Below, piece after piece: positions 1 to 6,140 of a DNA stretch of 6,338 bases. Location of the stretch: the NCBI GenBank assembly GCA_007120685.1, contig SKNG01000380.1, forward strand, positions 1 through 6,338. Reading direction: 5' to 3'. Source of the stretch: Paracoccaceae bacterium. Lineage in GTDB: Bacteria > Pseudomonadota > Alphaproteobacteria > Rhodobacterales > Rhodobacteraceae. Both the position numbers and the translations under genes were made by a program. Under the pieces are notes generated by a model that saw only the letters and a program-made list of their open reading frames with translations, was not told the origin of the DNA and did not search any database. Numbering within the stretch: position 1 is the stretch's first letter; each line of letters begins with the position of its first letter.

Positions 1-2
1 GC

Positions 3-179
3 TGGCTGGGCGGTCCGGCGCCGGCGCTCGCCGATTTCGCGGTCTGGGGGCAGGTGGCGCCGATGCTGAACTGGCCGATGCGTGGCCCTGTCGCCTGTCA
101 TGCGCGCCGCCTGCCGGAACTTGCCCGATGGCACGGCCGGATCATGGCCGACATTTTCGGCGCCCGTTCCGCCGCCTGA
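3..179 (+). CDS. Glutathione S-transferase-like protein, C-terminal fragment (5' end outside window)
   Basis: An open frame runs in from the left edge (first full codon at base 3) and ends at TGA 177-179, giving 58 residues. The fragment reads WLGGPAPALADFAVWGQV, then an arginine-rich segment, then PELARWHGRIMADIFG. The A-L-A-D-F-A-V-W-G-Q stretch matches the conserved helix of the GST C-terminal all-alpha domain (usually S/T-x-A-D-F), and the later P-x-L-x-x-W-x-x-R-I/M pattern is the usual last helix of bacterial GSTs. The thioredoxin-like N-terminal half with the glutathione site lies outside the window, so substrate and catalytic type cannot be judged. A metaxin/Faxc-type GST-fold protein is an alternative. 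It is followed by a 131-base gap before the flavoprotein gene on the same strand, so cotranscription is possible but not indicated. Confidence 0.6.
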   Translation, partial: WLGGPAPALADFAVWGQVAPMLNWPMRGPVACHARRLPELARWHGRIMADIFGARSAA

Positions 180-214
180 CCCGGGCGCTCCGGCCGTTCC
201 GGACTTTGCCTGCC

Positions 215-237
215 GCGGTGTCGTTTTTCACCGCTTT
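215..237 (+). terminator. Weak hairpin after the GST-like gene, possible terminator
   Basis: GCGGTG (215-220) and CACCGC (229-234) are perfect inverted arms around an 8-base T-rich loop, and TTT follows at 235-237. It begins 36 bases after the GST-like stop codon. The stem is short and the T run minimal, so this is only a candidate. A second weak hairpin, TCCGG/CCGGA at 189-203, lies just upstream. Confidence 0.25.
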
Positions 238-244
238 GGCGTCG

Positions 245-269
245 GGCCTGCCGGGGCGCCGGCAGCGCC
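245..269 (+). other. GC-rich hairpin in the leader of the flavoprotein gene
   Basis: CTGCCGG (248-254) and CCGGCAG (259-265) form a perfect 7-bp stem around a GGCG loop. It extends by GGC/GCC (245-247 with 267-269) past one bulged C. It ends about 23 bases before the Shine-Dalgarno of the gene at 311. It has no following T run, so a terminator is unlikely. It could be a structured 5' leader element, a protein site, or chance in GC-rich DNA. No convincing -35/-10 pair was found in 180-310. Confidence 0.3.
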
Positions 270-310
270 ATGTTGCAAGGTGCGCGCGGACAGGAACGGA
301 GTAACGCGCC

Positions 311-2815
311 ATGAAGACCCATGTCAGAGCCCTTGTCGTCGGCGGCGGCGCGGTGGGCGCCGGGATCGCCTATCATCTGGCGAAGGCCGGCTGGGACACC
401 ATGCTGATCGAGCGGGACGAACTGACCGCGGGTTCCACCTGGCACGCCGCCGGGCTGCTGCCCCTGTTCAACATGGGCTATGCCACCAGCCATATCCATG
501 ATTACAGCGTGAAATATTACAAGACGCTGGAGGCAGAGACCGGCCTGAACCCCGGCTTTTACGTCGTCGGCAACCTGCGCATGGCCCAGACCCAGGACCG
601 AATGGACGAATACATGCTCTATTCCACCACGGCCGAGACGGTGGGGATCGACCATGAATGGCTCACCCCCGCGCAGATCAGGGAGCGCTGGCCGCTGGTG
701 CGCACCGAGGATCTGAAGGGCGCCATCTACCACCCCACCGACGGCTACATAAACCCCGCCGATGTGACCCAGGCCATGGCCAAGGGCGCCCGCCAGCGCG
801 GCGCGGCAATCCATCGCCGCCTGCAGGTCGATGCCTATCGCTGGACCGGGTCAGAATGGGTGGTGACCTGCACGAAGATGGTGGAGAGGGGCGGCAATCT
901 AGTCCCCTCGGACGAGAAGGTGGAAATCACTGCCGAACATGTCGTCACCGCCACGGGCAACCATGCCCAGCGCACCGCGCGGCTGCTGGGCATCAAGATC
1001 CCCGCCATCCCGGTGGAGCATCAGTATATCGTCACCGAGCCCGACCCCGCGCTTCGCGAATGGCGCGCGGCGGGCAATGCCGAACACCCGGTCCTGCGCG
1101 ATGCCGACGCCAAATGGTATGTGCGCGAGGAACGCGGTGGCTGGATCCTCGGCCCCTATGAACGCAATGCCCCGGCGCGGTTTCTTTATGACGTGCCCGA
1201 GAGTTTCCGCGCCGATCTCTTTCCGCTGGACCTGGAGCGGATCGAGGAAGAATACATGGCGATGATCCACCGCCTGCCGTCCTCGGAAACGGTGGGGCTG
1301 AAGGACGACTACAACGGGCCCATCTGCTACACGCCCGATGGCAACCCGCTGGTCGGCCCAGCGCCGGGGCTGCGCAACATGTGGCTGGCCGAGGGGTTCA
1401 GCTTCGGCATCACCGCCGCGGGCGGCACCGGGCATTACCTGGCGCAGATGATGACCGAGGGCGAGGCCGAGATTGACATGGCGAGCCTCGACCCGCGCCG
1501 CTATGGCGGTTGGATGACCACCGAATATGCCGCCCGCAAGAACGAGGAATGCTACGAACACGTCTATATCCTCCACCACCCGGACGAGGAGCGCCCCGCC
1601 TGCCGCCCCCTGCGCACCGCCCCCTGTTATGACCGGGTAAAGGCGCGCGGCGCGCAGTTCGGGCAGGTAAACGGCTGGGAAAGGCCGAATTACTATGGCC
1701 CGGCGGATGCGCCCGAGCGCTTCGACCATGACGCTCGCAGCTTCCGGCGCGGGGGGTGGTGGCAGTATGCGGTGGAAGAGGCGAAGGCGATCCGTGAAGG
1801 GGTGGGCATGATCGACGCCACCGCCTTTGCCAAGCAACGCGTCTATGGCCCCGGCGCCACCGATTTCCTGGACTGGATGACCTGCAACAAGCTGCCGAAG
1901 GTTGGCCGGATCAACCTGACCTATGCGTTGACTGCCCTGGGCACGGTGCGCACCGAATATACCATCATGCGGCTGGCAGAGCAGGAATACTATCTGATCT
2001 CGGCCGGTGGCTGGGCGGCCTATGACCATGATTTCCTGATGCAACACAGCCAGGACTGGTGCGCGGCGCATCCGGACCGCTGGGTGGTGGTTCAGGATGT
2101 GACCACGCAATGGGGCGTTTTTGCCGTTGCCGGGCCGAAATCGCGCGATCTGCTTGCGCCGCTGGTCCGGGATGCTGACCCGGCCACGGCCCTGTCGAAC
2201 AAGCGTTTCCCCTGGCTGAGCCTGCGCCAGATCGAACTGGGCATGTGCCCGGTGCGCGCCGTCCGCGTGGCCTACACGGGCGAACTGGGCTGGGAGCTGC
2301 ACCATCCGATGGAGATGCAGAACTACCTCTTTGACCAGTTGATGGCCGCTGGCGAGGGGGTGGGCCTGAAGCTGGTCGGCGCGCGGGCGCAGAACTGGCT
2401 GCGGCAGGAAAAGAGCTACCGCGCCTTCGGCAATGAACTGGGCCGTGACGCCACCCCGCTGGAGGCCGATCTGCCGCGCTTTGTCGACATGGGCAAGGAA
2501 TTCCACGGCAAACCGGCGATGGAGGCAACCGGCATCCGGTCGCAATGCGTGACGCTGCTGATCGACGGGCCGGCCGATGCCGACCCCTGGGGGCGCGAGG
2601 CGCTTTATGCGGGCGGTGAAAAGGTGGGGCGGTTGACCTCGGGCGGCTATTCCGTGGCCTTCGGCAAGCAGATCGGCATGGGCTATGTGAAGCCGGCGCA
2701 TGCGGCGGTGGGCACGAAGCTGAAGCTGCGGATGCAGCGCGAGTTGTGGGACGCCGAGGTGGTGCAGGACAGCCCCTACGACCCCCAGAACGCGCGGATC
2801 AGGGCGGACGGGTAG
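311..2815 (+). CDS. Dimethylglycine/sarcosine dehydrogenase-family flavoprotein (DAO + FAO_M + GcvT)
   Basis: This 834-residue enzyme probably demethylates an N-methylated glycine oxidatively (dimethylglycine to sarcosine, or sarcosine to glycine) and passes the one-carbon unit to tetrahydrofolate. Residues 5-370 or so are a DAO-type FAD domain: Rossmann loop GGGAVG at 11-16, E34 as the likely ribose ligand, and GSTWHAAGL at 41-49, whose H45 matches the histidine covalently bound to FAD in mammalian DMGDH and SARDH. EGFSFGI near 360 is the second FAD-contacting segment. An FAO_M linker (about 372-428) leads to the GcvT domain (about 430-715; WLRQEKSY near 696-703, TPLEAD at 715-720) and the GcvT C-terminal barrel (about 735-825), ending in the family signature DSPYDPQN. 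At the usual folate-carboxylate position (D101 of E. coli GcvT) it has E549, as I recall for mammalian DMGDH. No signal peptide: cytoplasmic. ATG 311 is preceded by GGAG at 298-301. Family assignment is strong; the exact substrate is inference. Confidence 0.88.
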   Translation: MKTHVRALVVGGGAVGAGIAYHLAKAGWDTMLIERDELTAGSTWHAAGLLPLFNMGYATSHIHDYSVKYYKTLEAETGLNPGFYVVGNLRMAQTQDRMDEYMLYSTTAETVGIDHEWLTPAQIRERWPLVRTEDLKGAIYHPTDGYINPADVTQAMAKGARQRGAAIHRRLQVDAYRWTGSEWVVTCTKMVERGGNLVPSDEKVEITAEHVVTATGNHAQRTARLLGIKIPAIPVEHQYIVTEPDPALREWRAAGNAEHPVLRDADAKWYVREERGGWILGPYERNAPARFLYDVPESFRADLFPLDLERIEEEYMAMIHRLPSSETVGLKDDYNGPICYTPDGNPLVGPAPGLRNMWLAEGFSFGITAAGGTGHYLAQMMTEGEAEIDMASLDPRRYGGWMTTEYAARKNEECYEHVYILHHPDEERPACRPLRTAPCYDRVKARGAQFGQVNGWERPNYYGPADAPERFDHDARSFRRGGWWQYAVEEAKAIREGVGMIDATAFAKQRVYGPGATDFLDWMTCNKLPKVGRINLTYALTALGTVRTEYTIMRLAEQEYYLISAGGWAAYDHDFLMQHSQDWCAAHPDRWVVVQDVTTQWGVFAVAGPKSRDLLAPLVRDADPATALSNKRFPWLSLRQIELGMCPVRAVRVAYTGELGWELHHPMEMQNYLFDQLMAAGEGVGLKLVGARAQNWLRQEKSYRAFGNELGRDATPLEADLPRFVDMGKEFHGKPAMEATGIRSQCVTLLIDGPADADPWGREALYAGGEKVGRLTSGGYSVAFGKQIGMGYVKPAHAAVGTKLKLRMQRELWDAEVVQDSPYDPQNARIRADG

Positions 2816-2860
2816 GCGCGGCAGGGCGCTGGCGCGGCAGGGCGCTGGCGCGACAGGCGT
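2815..2860. repeat. 16-base tandem direct repeat at the convergent gene junction
   Basis: The unit GGCGCGGCAGGGCGCT occurs twice exactly, at 2815-2830 and 2831-2846, followed by a shortened and diverged third copy at 2847-2860. The array starts on the last base of the flavoprotein stop codon and reaches the stop codon of the minus-strand cpdB, so it fills the whole 44-base gap. It is most simply a slippage-type microduplication in a non-coding spacer. Each copy also supplies arm sequence for the hairpin annotated here. Confidence 0.85.
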
Positions 2861-2869
2861 CAGGGCGCC
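2841..2869. terminator. Hairpin between convergent flavoprotein and cpdB genes, possible terminator
   Basis: GGCG plus CTGGCG (2841-2850) can pair with CGTCAG (2858-2863) and CGCC (2866-2869). This makes about 10 base pairs including one G-T wobble, with a bulged GG and a 7-base loop. It overlaps the final codons and stop of cpdB. No T run follows on either strand, so it does not meet the classical intrinsic-terminator pattern. It may still serve as a 3' stabilising stem for the flavoprotein transcript, or be a by-product of the repeat. Confidence 0.3.
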
Positions 2870-4842
2870 GACCAGTCCAGCCGCAGCCGCAGGAAGCCTG
2901 CGCGGGACAGGCCGCGCGGCTCGGGGTGAAAGCGGGCGATCTGGCCAAGGTAGCGTTCGGCGCCCGGGCCGGTCTCGAACAGCGCATGCACACCCGGCAG
3001 GGGCGTGAAGGCGATGCTGCGCGATGTCGATGGCCGCACCGTGCCGATGCGCTCGACATGGGCGCGGATCACGTCCCGGGTGATGGTGCCGTCCTGCAGG
3101 ACCAACCGTTCCGGCACCGTTGCCGGAAACTGCCCCGCCCCGCAGGCCCGGAAACTGTTGGTGCACAGGATGAATTCCTGCGCCGGGTCCAGCGGCGCGC
3201 CCCGGAAACCGACCCGTGCCACGCGCCGGGCATCGGCCTGGGCCAGCCTGCCGTCAGGCGTGTAGCGGGCGGGCTGCGACAGGTCGTATTCCACGCTCAG
3301 CCCGTCGATGACCTCGAAATTGTAGCCCGGCACGCGCGGGTCGCGCAGCAGCGTGTCCTGGCTGTCCGGGCGCAGACGGTTGAAGGCCGAGGCGCTGCGC
3401 TCCAGCCATTCCACCGCCTCTGCCCCGGTGACACGAAGCGCGGCAATGGAGTTTGGAAAGCTGTAGAGATCGGCGATATGGCGCAGCGCGATGGGCTCGG
3501 CCGGAACATCGGTGAAATTGCCTGATCCGCCCAGCCCCCCGCATTTGAACGGCGCGACCGAGGACAGGATCGGCAGCGCCGCCAGCCCGGGATCGCGCAG
3601 ACGCGCGGCCACATGCTGGCGCTGCGCCTCGGCAACCAGGGCCAGCGCGGCGGTCTCGCCCAGATGGGCGAAGTAGCTGTGCAGCGGAATCGCGGTCTCG
3701 CCCACCGGGCGGCGGATGGCGGCGCGCGTGTCCTCGTGCATCGGGGCGATGGCAGCAGACAGATGGGCCAGGCGGGCCTTGCCCTGCAGTCTGGCGCGCG
3801 CAGCCTTCCGATCAGGCGCCGGCCCTCGTGCCTCGCCCTGACGTGCGCCCGCAGCCACGGCGCGGGTCTGGGTATGGGTGCCCAGCACCTGCCAGCGCCC
3901 GCCGTCGCGCACCAACAGCATGTCGATCAGCCCGATATGCGACCCCCAGAAACCGCCCATTACCGCCGGCTTGCCGGCGATGGTGCCGGTCTGCACGTCC
4001 ACCCCGCCATGCCCGGTGAAGACCGGCGAGGGGAACACCATGTGATTGTGCCCGGTCAGCAGCGCGTCGATCCCCGCCACGCGGGCCAGCGGCACGGCGG
4101 CGTTTTCCATCCCGTCGGAATGCTGGGCGGCGCCGATGCCGGTATGGGCCAGCGCGACCACCAGATCGGCCCCCGCCTCGCGCATTTCCGGCACCCAGGC
4201 GCGCGCGGTCTCCACGATGTCGCGGGCCTGCAGGCGGTTTTCCAGGTGCTGGCGGTCCCAGTCCACCACCTGCGGCGGGGCAAAGCCGATCACGCCGATG
4301 CGGATGGGGTGGCGCAACCCGGCGGCATCGGTCAGCACCCGGTCCAGGAGCACATAGGGTTTGACCAGCGTGCGGTCGGTGCGCGGCGCGGCGCCGCGTT
4401 TCGTCATCAGATTGGCCGAGACGACCGGGCAGGCGGCGCCGGCCAGCGCGGCGGTCAGGAAATCCAGCCCGTAGTTGAATTCATGGTTGCCCAGCGTGAT
4501 CGCGTCATAGCGCAGGGCATTCATGGCGGTCATCACCGGATGTTCATCGCCTGCGCGCAGGCCGCGTTCATGGGCCAGGTAATCGCCCATCGCCGTGCCC
4601 TGCAGGAAATCGCCATTGTCGAAAAGCAGGGCGCTGGCGGCCTCGCTGCGCGCTTCCTCGATCAGTTCGGCCGCGGCCAGCAGGCCCAGGCCCGTCACCG
4701 GCTGGTCGGTGAAATAGTCAAATGGCAGCAGATGCAGATGCAGATCCGTCGTCTCTATCAGGCGCAGATGGACGGTCCTTTCGCCTACCGCGGCATCGGC
4801 AAAAGTAACAGGGTTGAACAATGCGCTGCCTCGAACGATCAC
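2860..4842 (-). CDS. cpdB: CpdB-like 2',3'-cyclic-nucleotide 2'-phosphodiesterase/3'-nucleotidase
   Basis: The enzyme hydrolyses 2',3'-cyclic nucleotides to 3'-nucleotides and then to nucleoside and phosphate, in RNA-derived nucleotide salvage. From GTG 4842 it has 660 residues (E. coli CpdB, 647). The N-terminal dimetal phosphoesterase domain (about 25-340) has ETTDLH (D33, H35), DNGDFLQG (D78), GNHEFNYG (N119, H120), ALAHTG (H233) and GHNHMVFP (H265, H267), the full ligand set of the UshA/CpdB family. The 5'-nucleotidase C-terminal domain (about 370-600) has SVAPFK, DLYSFPN and YNFEVIDG. The two positions that I align to the base-stacking tyrosines of E. coli CpdB are F462 and F564. The N-terminus has no hydrophobic stretch, so no signal peptide is visible, although the E. 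coli enzyme is periplasmic. GTG 4842 has no clear Shine-Dalgarno; in-frame TTG 4821 has GAGG 7 bases upstream and may be the real start (653 residues). It is divergent from nudC and convergent with the flavoprotein gene. Confidence 0.9.
   Translation of the reverse strand: MIVRGSALFNPVTFADAAVGERTVHLRLIETTDLHLHLLPFDYFTDQPVTGLGLLAAAELIEEARSEAASALLFDNGDFLQGTAMGDYLAHERGLRAGDEHPVMTAMNALRYDAITLGNHEFNYGLDFLTAALAGAACPVVSANLMTKRGAAPRTDRTLVKPYVLLDRVLTDAAGLRHPIRIGVIGFAPPQVVDWDRQHLENRLQARDIVETARAWVPEMREAGADLVVALAHTGIGAAQHSDGMENAAVPLARVAGIDALLTGHNHMVFPSPVFTGHGGVDVQTGTIAGKPAVMGGFWGSHIGLIDMLLVRDGGRWQVLGTHTQTRAVAAGARQGEARGPAPDRKAARARLQGKARLAHLSAAIAPMHEDTRAAIRRPVGETAIPLHSYFAHLGETAALALVAEAQRQHVAARLRDPGLAALPILSSVAPFKCGGLGGSGNFTDVPAEPIALRHIADLYSFPNSIAALRVTGAEAVEWLERSASAFNRLRPDSQDTLLRDPRVPGYNFEVIDGLSVEYDLSQPARYTPDGRLAQADARRVARVGFRGAPLDPAQEFILCTNSFRACGAGQFPATVPERLVLQDGTITRDVIRAHVERIGTVRPSTSRSIAFTPLPGVHALFETGPGAERYLGQIARFHPEPRGLSRAGFLRLRLDWSAP
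4819..4832 (-). promoter_or_regulatory. Alternative cpdB start: GAGG Shine-Dalgarno before TTG
   Basis: On the minus strand, GAGG (4832-4829) lies 7 bases before an in-frame TTG (4821-4819), codon 8 of the longest reading. The longer GTG start at 4842 has only a weak purine context (GTGAAACC) before it. No other ATG or GTG lies between the upstream in-frame stop (4902-4900) and the catalytic ETTDLH motif. Either start leaves the catalytic domain intact and yields no signal peptide. Confidence 0.4.
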
Positions 4843-4889
4843 GGTTTCACGTTGCCGGATCGATGCCGCCGCGCAAGGGGCTGCTGGCC

Positions 4890-4902
4890 TGACCCGGGGT
4901 CA
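4890..4902. promoter_or_regulatory. 13-base perfect palindrome, operator-like, in the cpdB-nudC divergent region
   Basis: TGACCC and GGGTCA are perfect inverted 6-base arms around a single G. It lies 48 bases upstream of the cpdB GTG and well before nudC, within the predicted cpdB leader. The central single base makes it a better candidate for a dimeric DNA-binding protein site than for an RNA hairpin. No regulator is encoded in the window and I cannot assign it to a known family. Confidence 0.3.
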
Positions 4903-4964
4903 CGGGCGCATTGGTGAAAGGGGTCGGTGGCATTTGTTTGGCATAACCCTGTCGCGGGGCTGTC

Positions 4965-4993
4965 AGGGTACACACGCATGGGTTTAATGGCAA
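4965..4993 (-). promoter_or_regulatory. Candidate sigma-70-type promoter for cpdB
   Basis: On the minus strand, TTGCCA (4993-4988; 5 of 6 to the -35 consensus) is followed after exactly 17 bases by TACCCT (4970-4965; 3 of 6 to the -10 consensus). Transcription would begin near 4958, giving a leader of about 115-140 bases that contains the 13-base palindrome. The spacing is ideal but the -10 element is poor, so support is modest. Confidence 0.3.
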
Positions 4994-5023
4994 TGCGAGG
5001 CAGGCCGATATGCCGCCGGGTTC

Positions 5024-5052
5024 TTTACCTGTTCCCTGTCCTGGCTTATGCA
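5024..5052 (+). promoter_or_regulatory. Candidate promoter for nudC
   Basis: TTTACC (5024-5029) and TATGCA (5047-5052) are separated by 17 bases, with partial matches to -35 and -10 consensus. Transcription would start near 5059, leaving about 20 bases of leader with the strong GGAGG before TTG 5079. If correct, the upstream ATG at 5010 is not on the transcript. Sequence match alone is weak evidence. Confidence 0.25.
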
Positions 5053-5066
5053 CGCAGGAACAAGGC

Positions 5067-5081
5067 GGAGGGGTCGGATTG
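5067..5081 (+). promoter_or_regulatory. Shine-Dalgarno and TTG start of nudC
   Basis: GGAGGGG at 5067-5073, within a longer purine run from 5062, sits 5 bases before TTG 5079-5081. This is the strongest ribosome-binding site in the window and argues for TTG rather than the in-frame ATG at 5010, whose 23 extra residues are rich in Pro, Gly and Cys and resemble no NudC N-terminus I know. GTG 5115 is a third possibility with a weaker AAGGG upstream. Confidence 0.55.
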
Positions 5082-6059
5082 AACAGGGAAAGCACGCCGC
5101 AAGGGCATTACCACGTGCCGGCGGAGCCGGTGTTTGCCGGCGGCTGGGAGGACAGGCTGGCCGAGCTGCGCGGCGATCTTGCCGCCCTCGATGCAATGGA
5201 CGCGACTGTCCTGCCCCTGTGGCGGGGCCGGCCGCTGCTGGCGGGGCCGGACGCGCTGGGCTGGCAGGGGGCGGACAGCCCGCTGATGGTCCATGCCCGG
5301 CCCGAGCGGCTGTTTCTGGGCTGCCATGACGGGCGGGCGCGGCTGGCGGTGGATGTCTCTTCCTGGGAGCCGCCGGGGCTGGACCGCGCGGCGATGGCCA
5401 GTTTCTTCGACGCGCAGGAATACCGCCATCCGGCGCTGCCCGCGGATCATCGCTTTACCGACCTGCGCGGGGCGATGGTGCGGCTGGACCCGGCCGATGC
5501 GGCGCTGGCGTCCACCGCGCGGGCACTGTTCAACTGGCACCGCACGCATCGCTTCTGTTCGGCCTGCGGCCATGCCAGCAACTGGGCGCAGGCCGGCTGG
5601 GAGCGTCAGTGCCCGGCTTGCGGCGCCAAGCATTTCCCGCGCACCGATCCGGTGGTCATCATGCTGGTGGTGCGCGGCAACCGGGTGCTGCTGGGCCGCT
5701 CGCCCGGCTGGCCGGAAGGGATGTATTCGGCGCTCGCGGGGTTCGTGGAGCCCGGCGAGTCGCTGGAGGCCGCGGTGCGGCGCGAGGTGCGCGAGGAAAC
5801 CGGCGTTGCGGTGGGCGCGGTGCGCTATGTCGCCTCGCAGCCCTGGCCCTGGCCCAGTTCGCTGATGCTGGGCTTTGTCGCCCAGGCCGAAGGCGAGGTC
5901 ATCGCGCTGGACGACGAACTGGAGGACGCGCGCTGGATCACACGCGAGGAGATGGTCTCGGTCATGGCCGGCCAGCATCCGGCCCTGCGGCGGCCACGCC
6001 GGGGGGCGATTGCGCAGTTCCTGTTGTCGGAATGGCTGGCCGGGCGGCTGGAGGGGTAG
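5079..6059 (+). CDS. nudC: NudC, NAD(H) pyrophosphatase / NAD-capped RNA decapping Nudix hydrolase
   Basis: NudC splits NADH or NAD+ into nicotinamide mononucleotide and AMP, and removes the NAD cap from RNA 5' ends. From TTG 5079 it has 326 residues, longer than the 257 of E. coli but usual in alphaproteobacteria as I recall. After an N-terminal beta-rich domain (about 15-140) comes a zinc ribbon with CSAC (C160, C163) and CPAC (C178, C181), then the PRTDPVVIM strand that opens the Nudix fold. The Nudix box occupies 221-243 with G221, E227, R235, E236, E239 and E240 all in place, so it should be catalytically competent. SQPWPWPSSLM (253-263) is the motif that separates NudC from other Nudix hydrolases. 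No signal peptide or membrane segment: cytoplasmic. It is divergent from cpdB and ends before a strong palindromic terminator, so it is probably monocistronic. The longer ATG 5010 reading would give 349 residues. Confidence 0.92.
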   Translation: MNRESTPQGHYHVPAEPVFAGGWEDRLAELRGDLAALDAMDATVLPLWRGRPLLAGPDALGWQGADSPLMVHARPERLFLGCHDGRARLAVDVSSWEPPGLDRAAMASFFDAQEYRHPALPADHRFTDLRGAMVRLDPADAALASTARALFNWHRTHRFCSACGHASNWAQAGWERQCPACGAKHFPRTDPVVIMLVVRGNRVLLGRSPGWPEGMYSALAGFVEPGESLEAAVRREVREETGVAVGAVRYVASQPWPWPSSLMLGFVAQAEGEVIALDDELEDARWITREEMVSVMAGQHPALRRPRRGAIAQFLLSEWLAGRLEG

Positions 6060-6082
6060 GGCGCGGCATGCAGGGTGCGCGA

Positions 6083-6104
6083 AAAGCGCGTTCGAACGCG
6101 CTTT
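6083..6104 (-). terminator. Perfect 22-base palindrome, terminator facing the prephenate dehydratase transcript
   Basis: The arm AAAGCGCGTTC (6083-6093) is followed immediately by its exact reverse complement, centred on TTCGAA. Read on the minus strand, the stem ends in TTTT then C (down to 6081), a classical intrinsic terminator for the minus-strand gene that ends at 6141. Read on the plus strand the stem ends in TTT then G, so it may also contribute to nudC termination. Confidence 0.7.
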
Positions 6105-6105
6105 G

Positions 6106-6129
6106 AACGGGCCTTCGAAGGCCCGTTTT
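6106..6129 (+). terminator. Perfect 22-base palindrome plus T4, intrinsic terminator of nudC
   Basis: The arm AACGGGCCTTC (6106-6116) is followed by its exact reverse complement to 6127, again centred on TTCGAA, and the plus strand continues to TTTT at 6126-6129. It starts 46 bases after the nudC stop and one base after the neighbouring palindrome. Its minus-strand reading lacks a T run beyond TT, so its main direction is plus. Confidence 0.8.
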
Positions 6130-6140
6130 CCGCGCACGGA

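Noticed and set aside
82..501. 139-codon plus-strand frame starting in the GST-like fragment and crossing into the flavoprotein gene
   Set aside because: It overlaps two better-supported frames and its translation is low-complexity Pro/Arg/Gly/Ala without motifs.
899..3166. 755-codon open frame on the minus strand, antisense to the flavoprotein gene and running into cpdB
   Set aside because: It is in a shadow frame of two well-recognised genes. Its translation is rich in Arg, Ala, Pro and His with no family motif, as expected from high-GC codon use, and it spans two real stop codons and the repeat.
3613..4917. 434-codon open frame on the plus strand opposite cpdB
   Set aside because: Composition (Gly, Arg, His, Gln) is typical of the antisense of a GC-rich gene. 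The opposing frame has all CpdB catalytic motifs, so this is a shadow.
4934..4974. Possible plus-strand promoter from TTGTTT or TTGGCA with TACACA, and a possible sigma-54 site at TTGGCATAACC
   Set aside because: The spacers to TACACA are 25-29 bases, too long for sigma-70. The GG and GC dinucleotides are not 10 bases apart as sigma-54 needs.
5046..6137. 363-codon minus-strand frame opposite nudC
   Set aside because: It is antisense to a complete NudC with zinc ribbon and Nudix box, and crosses both terminator palindromes. No recognisable domain.
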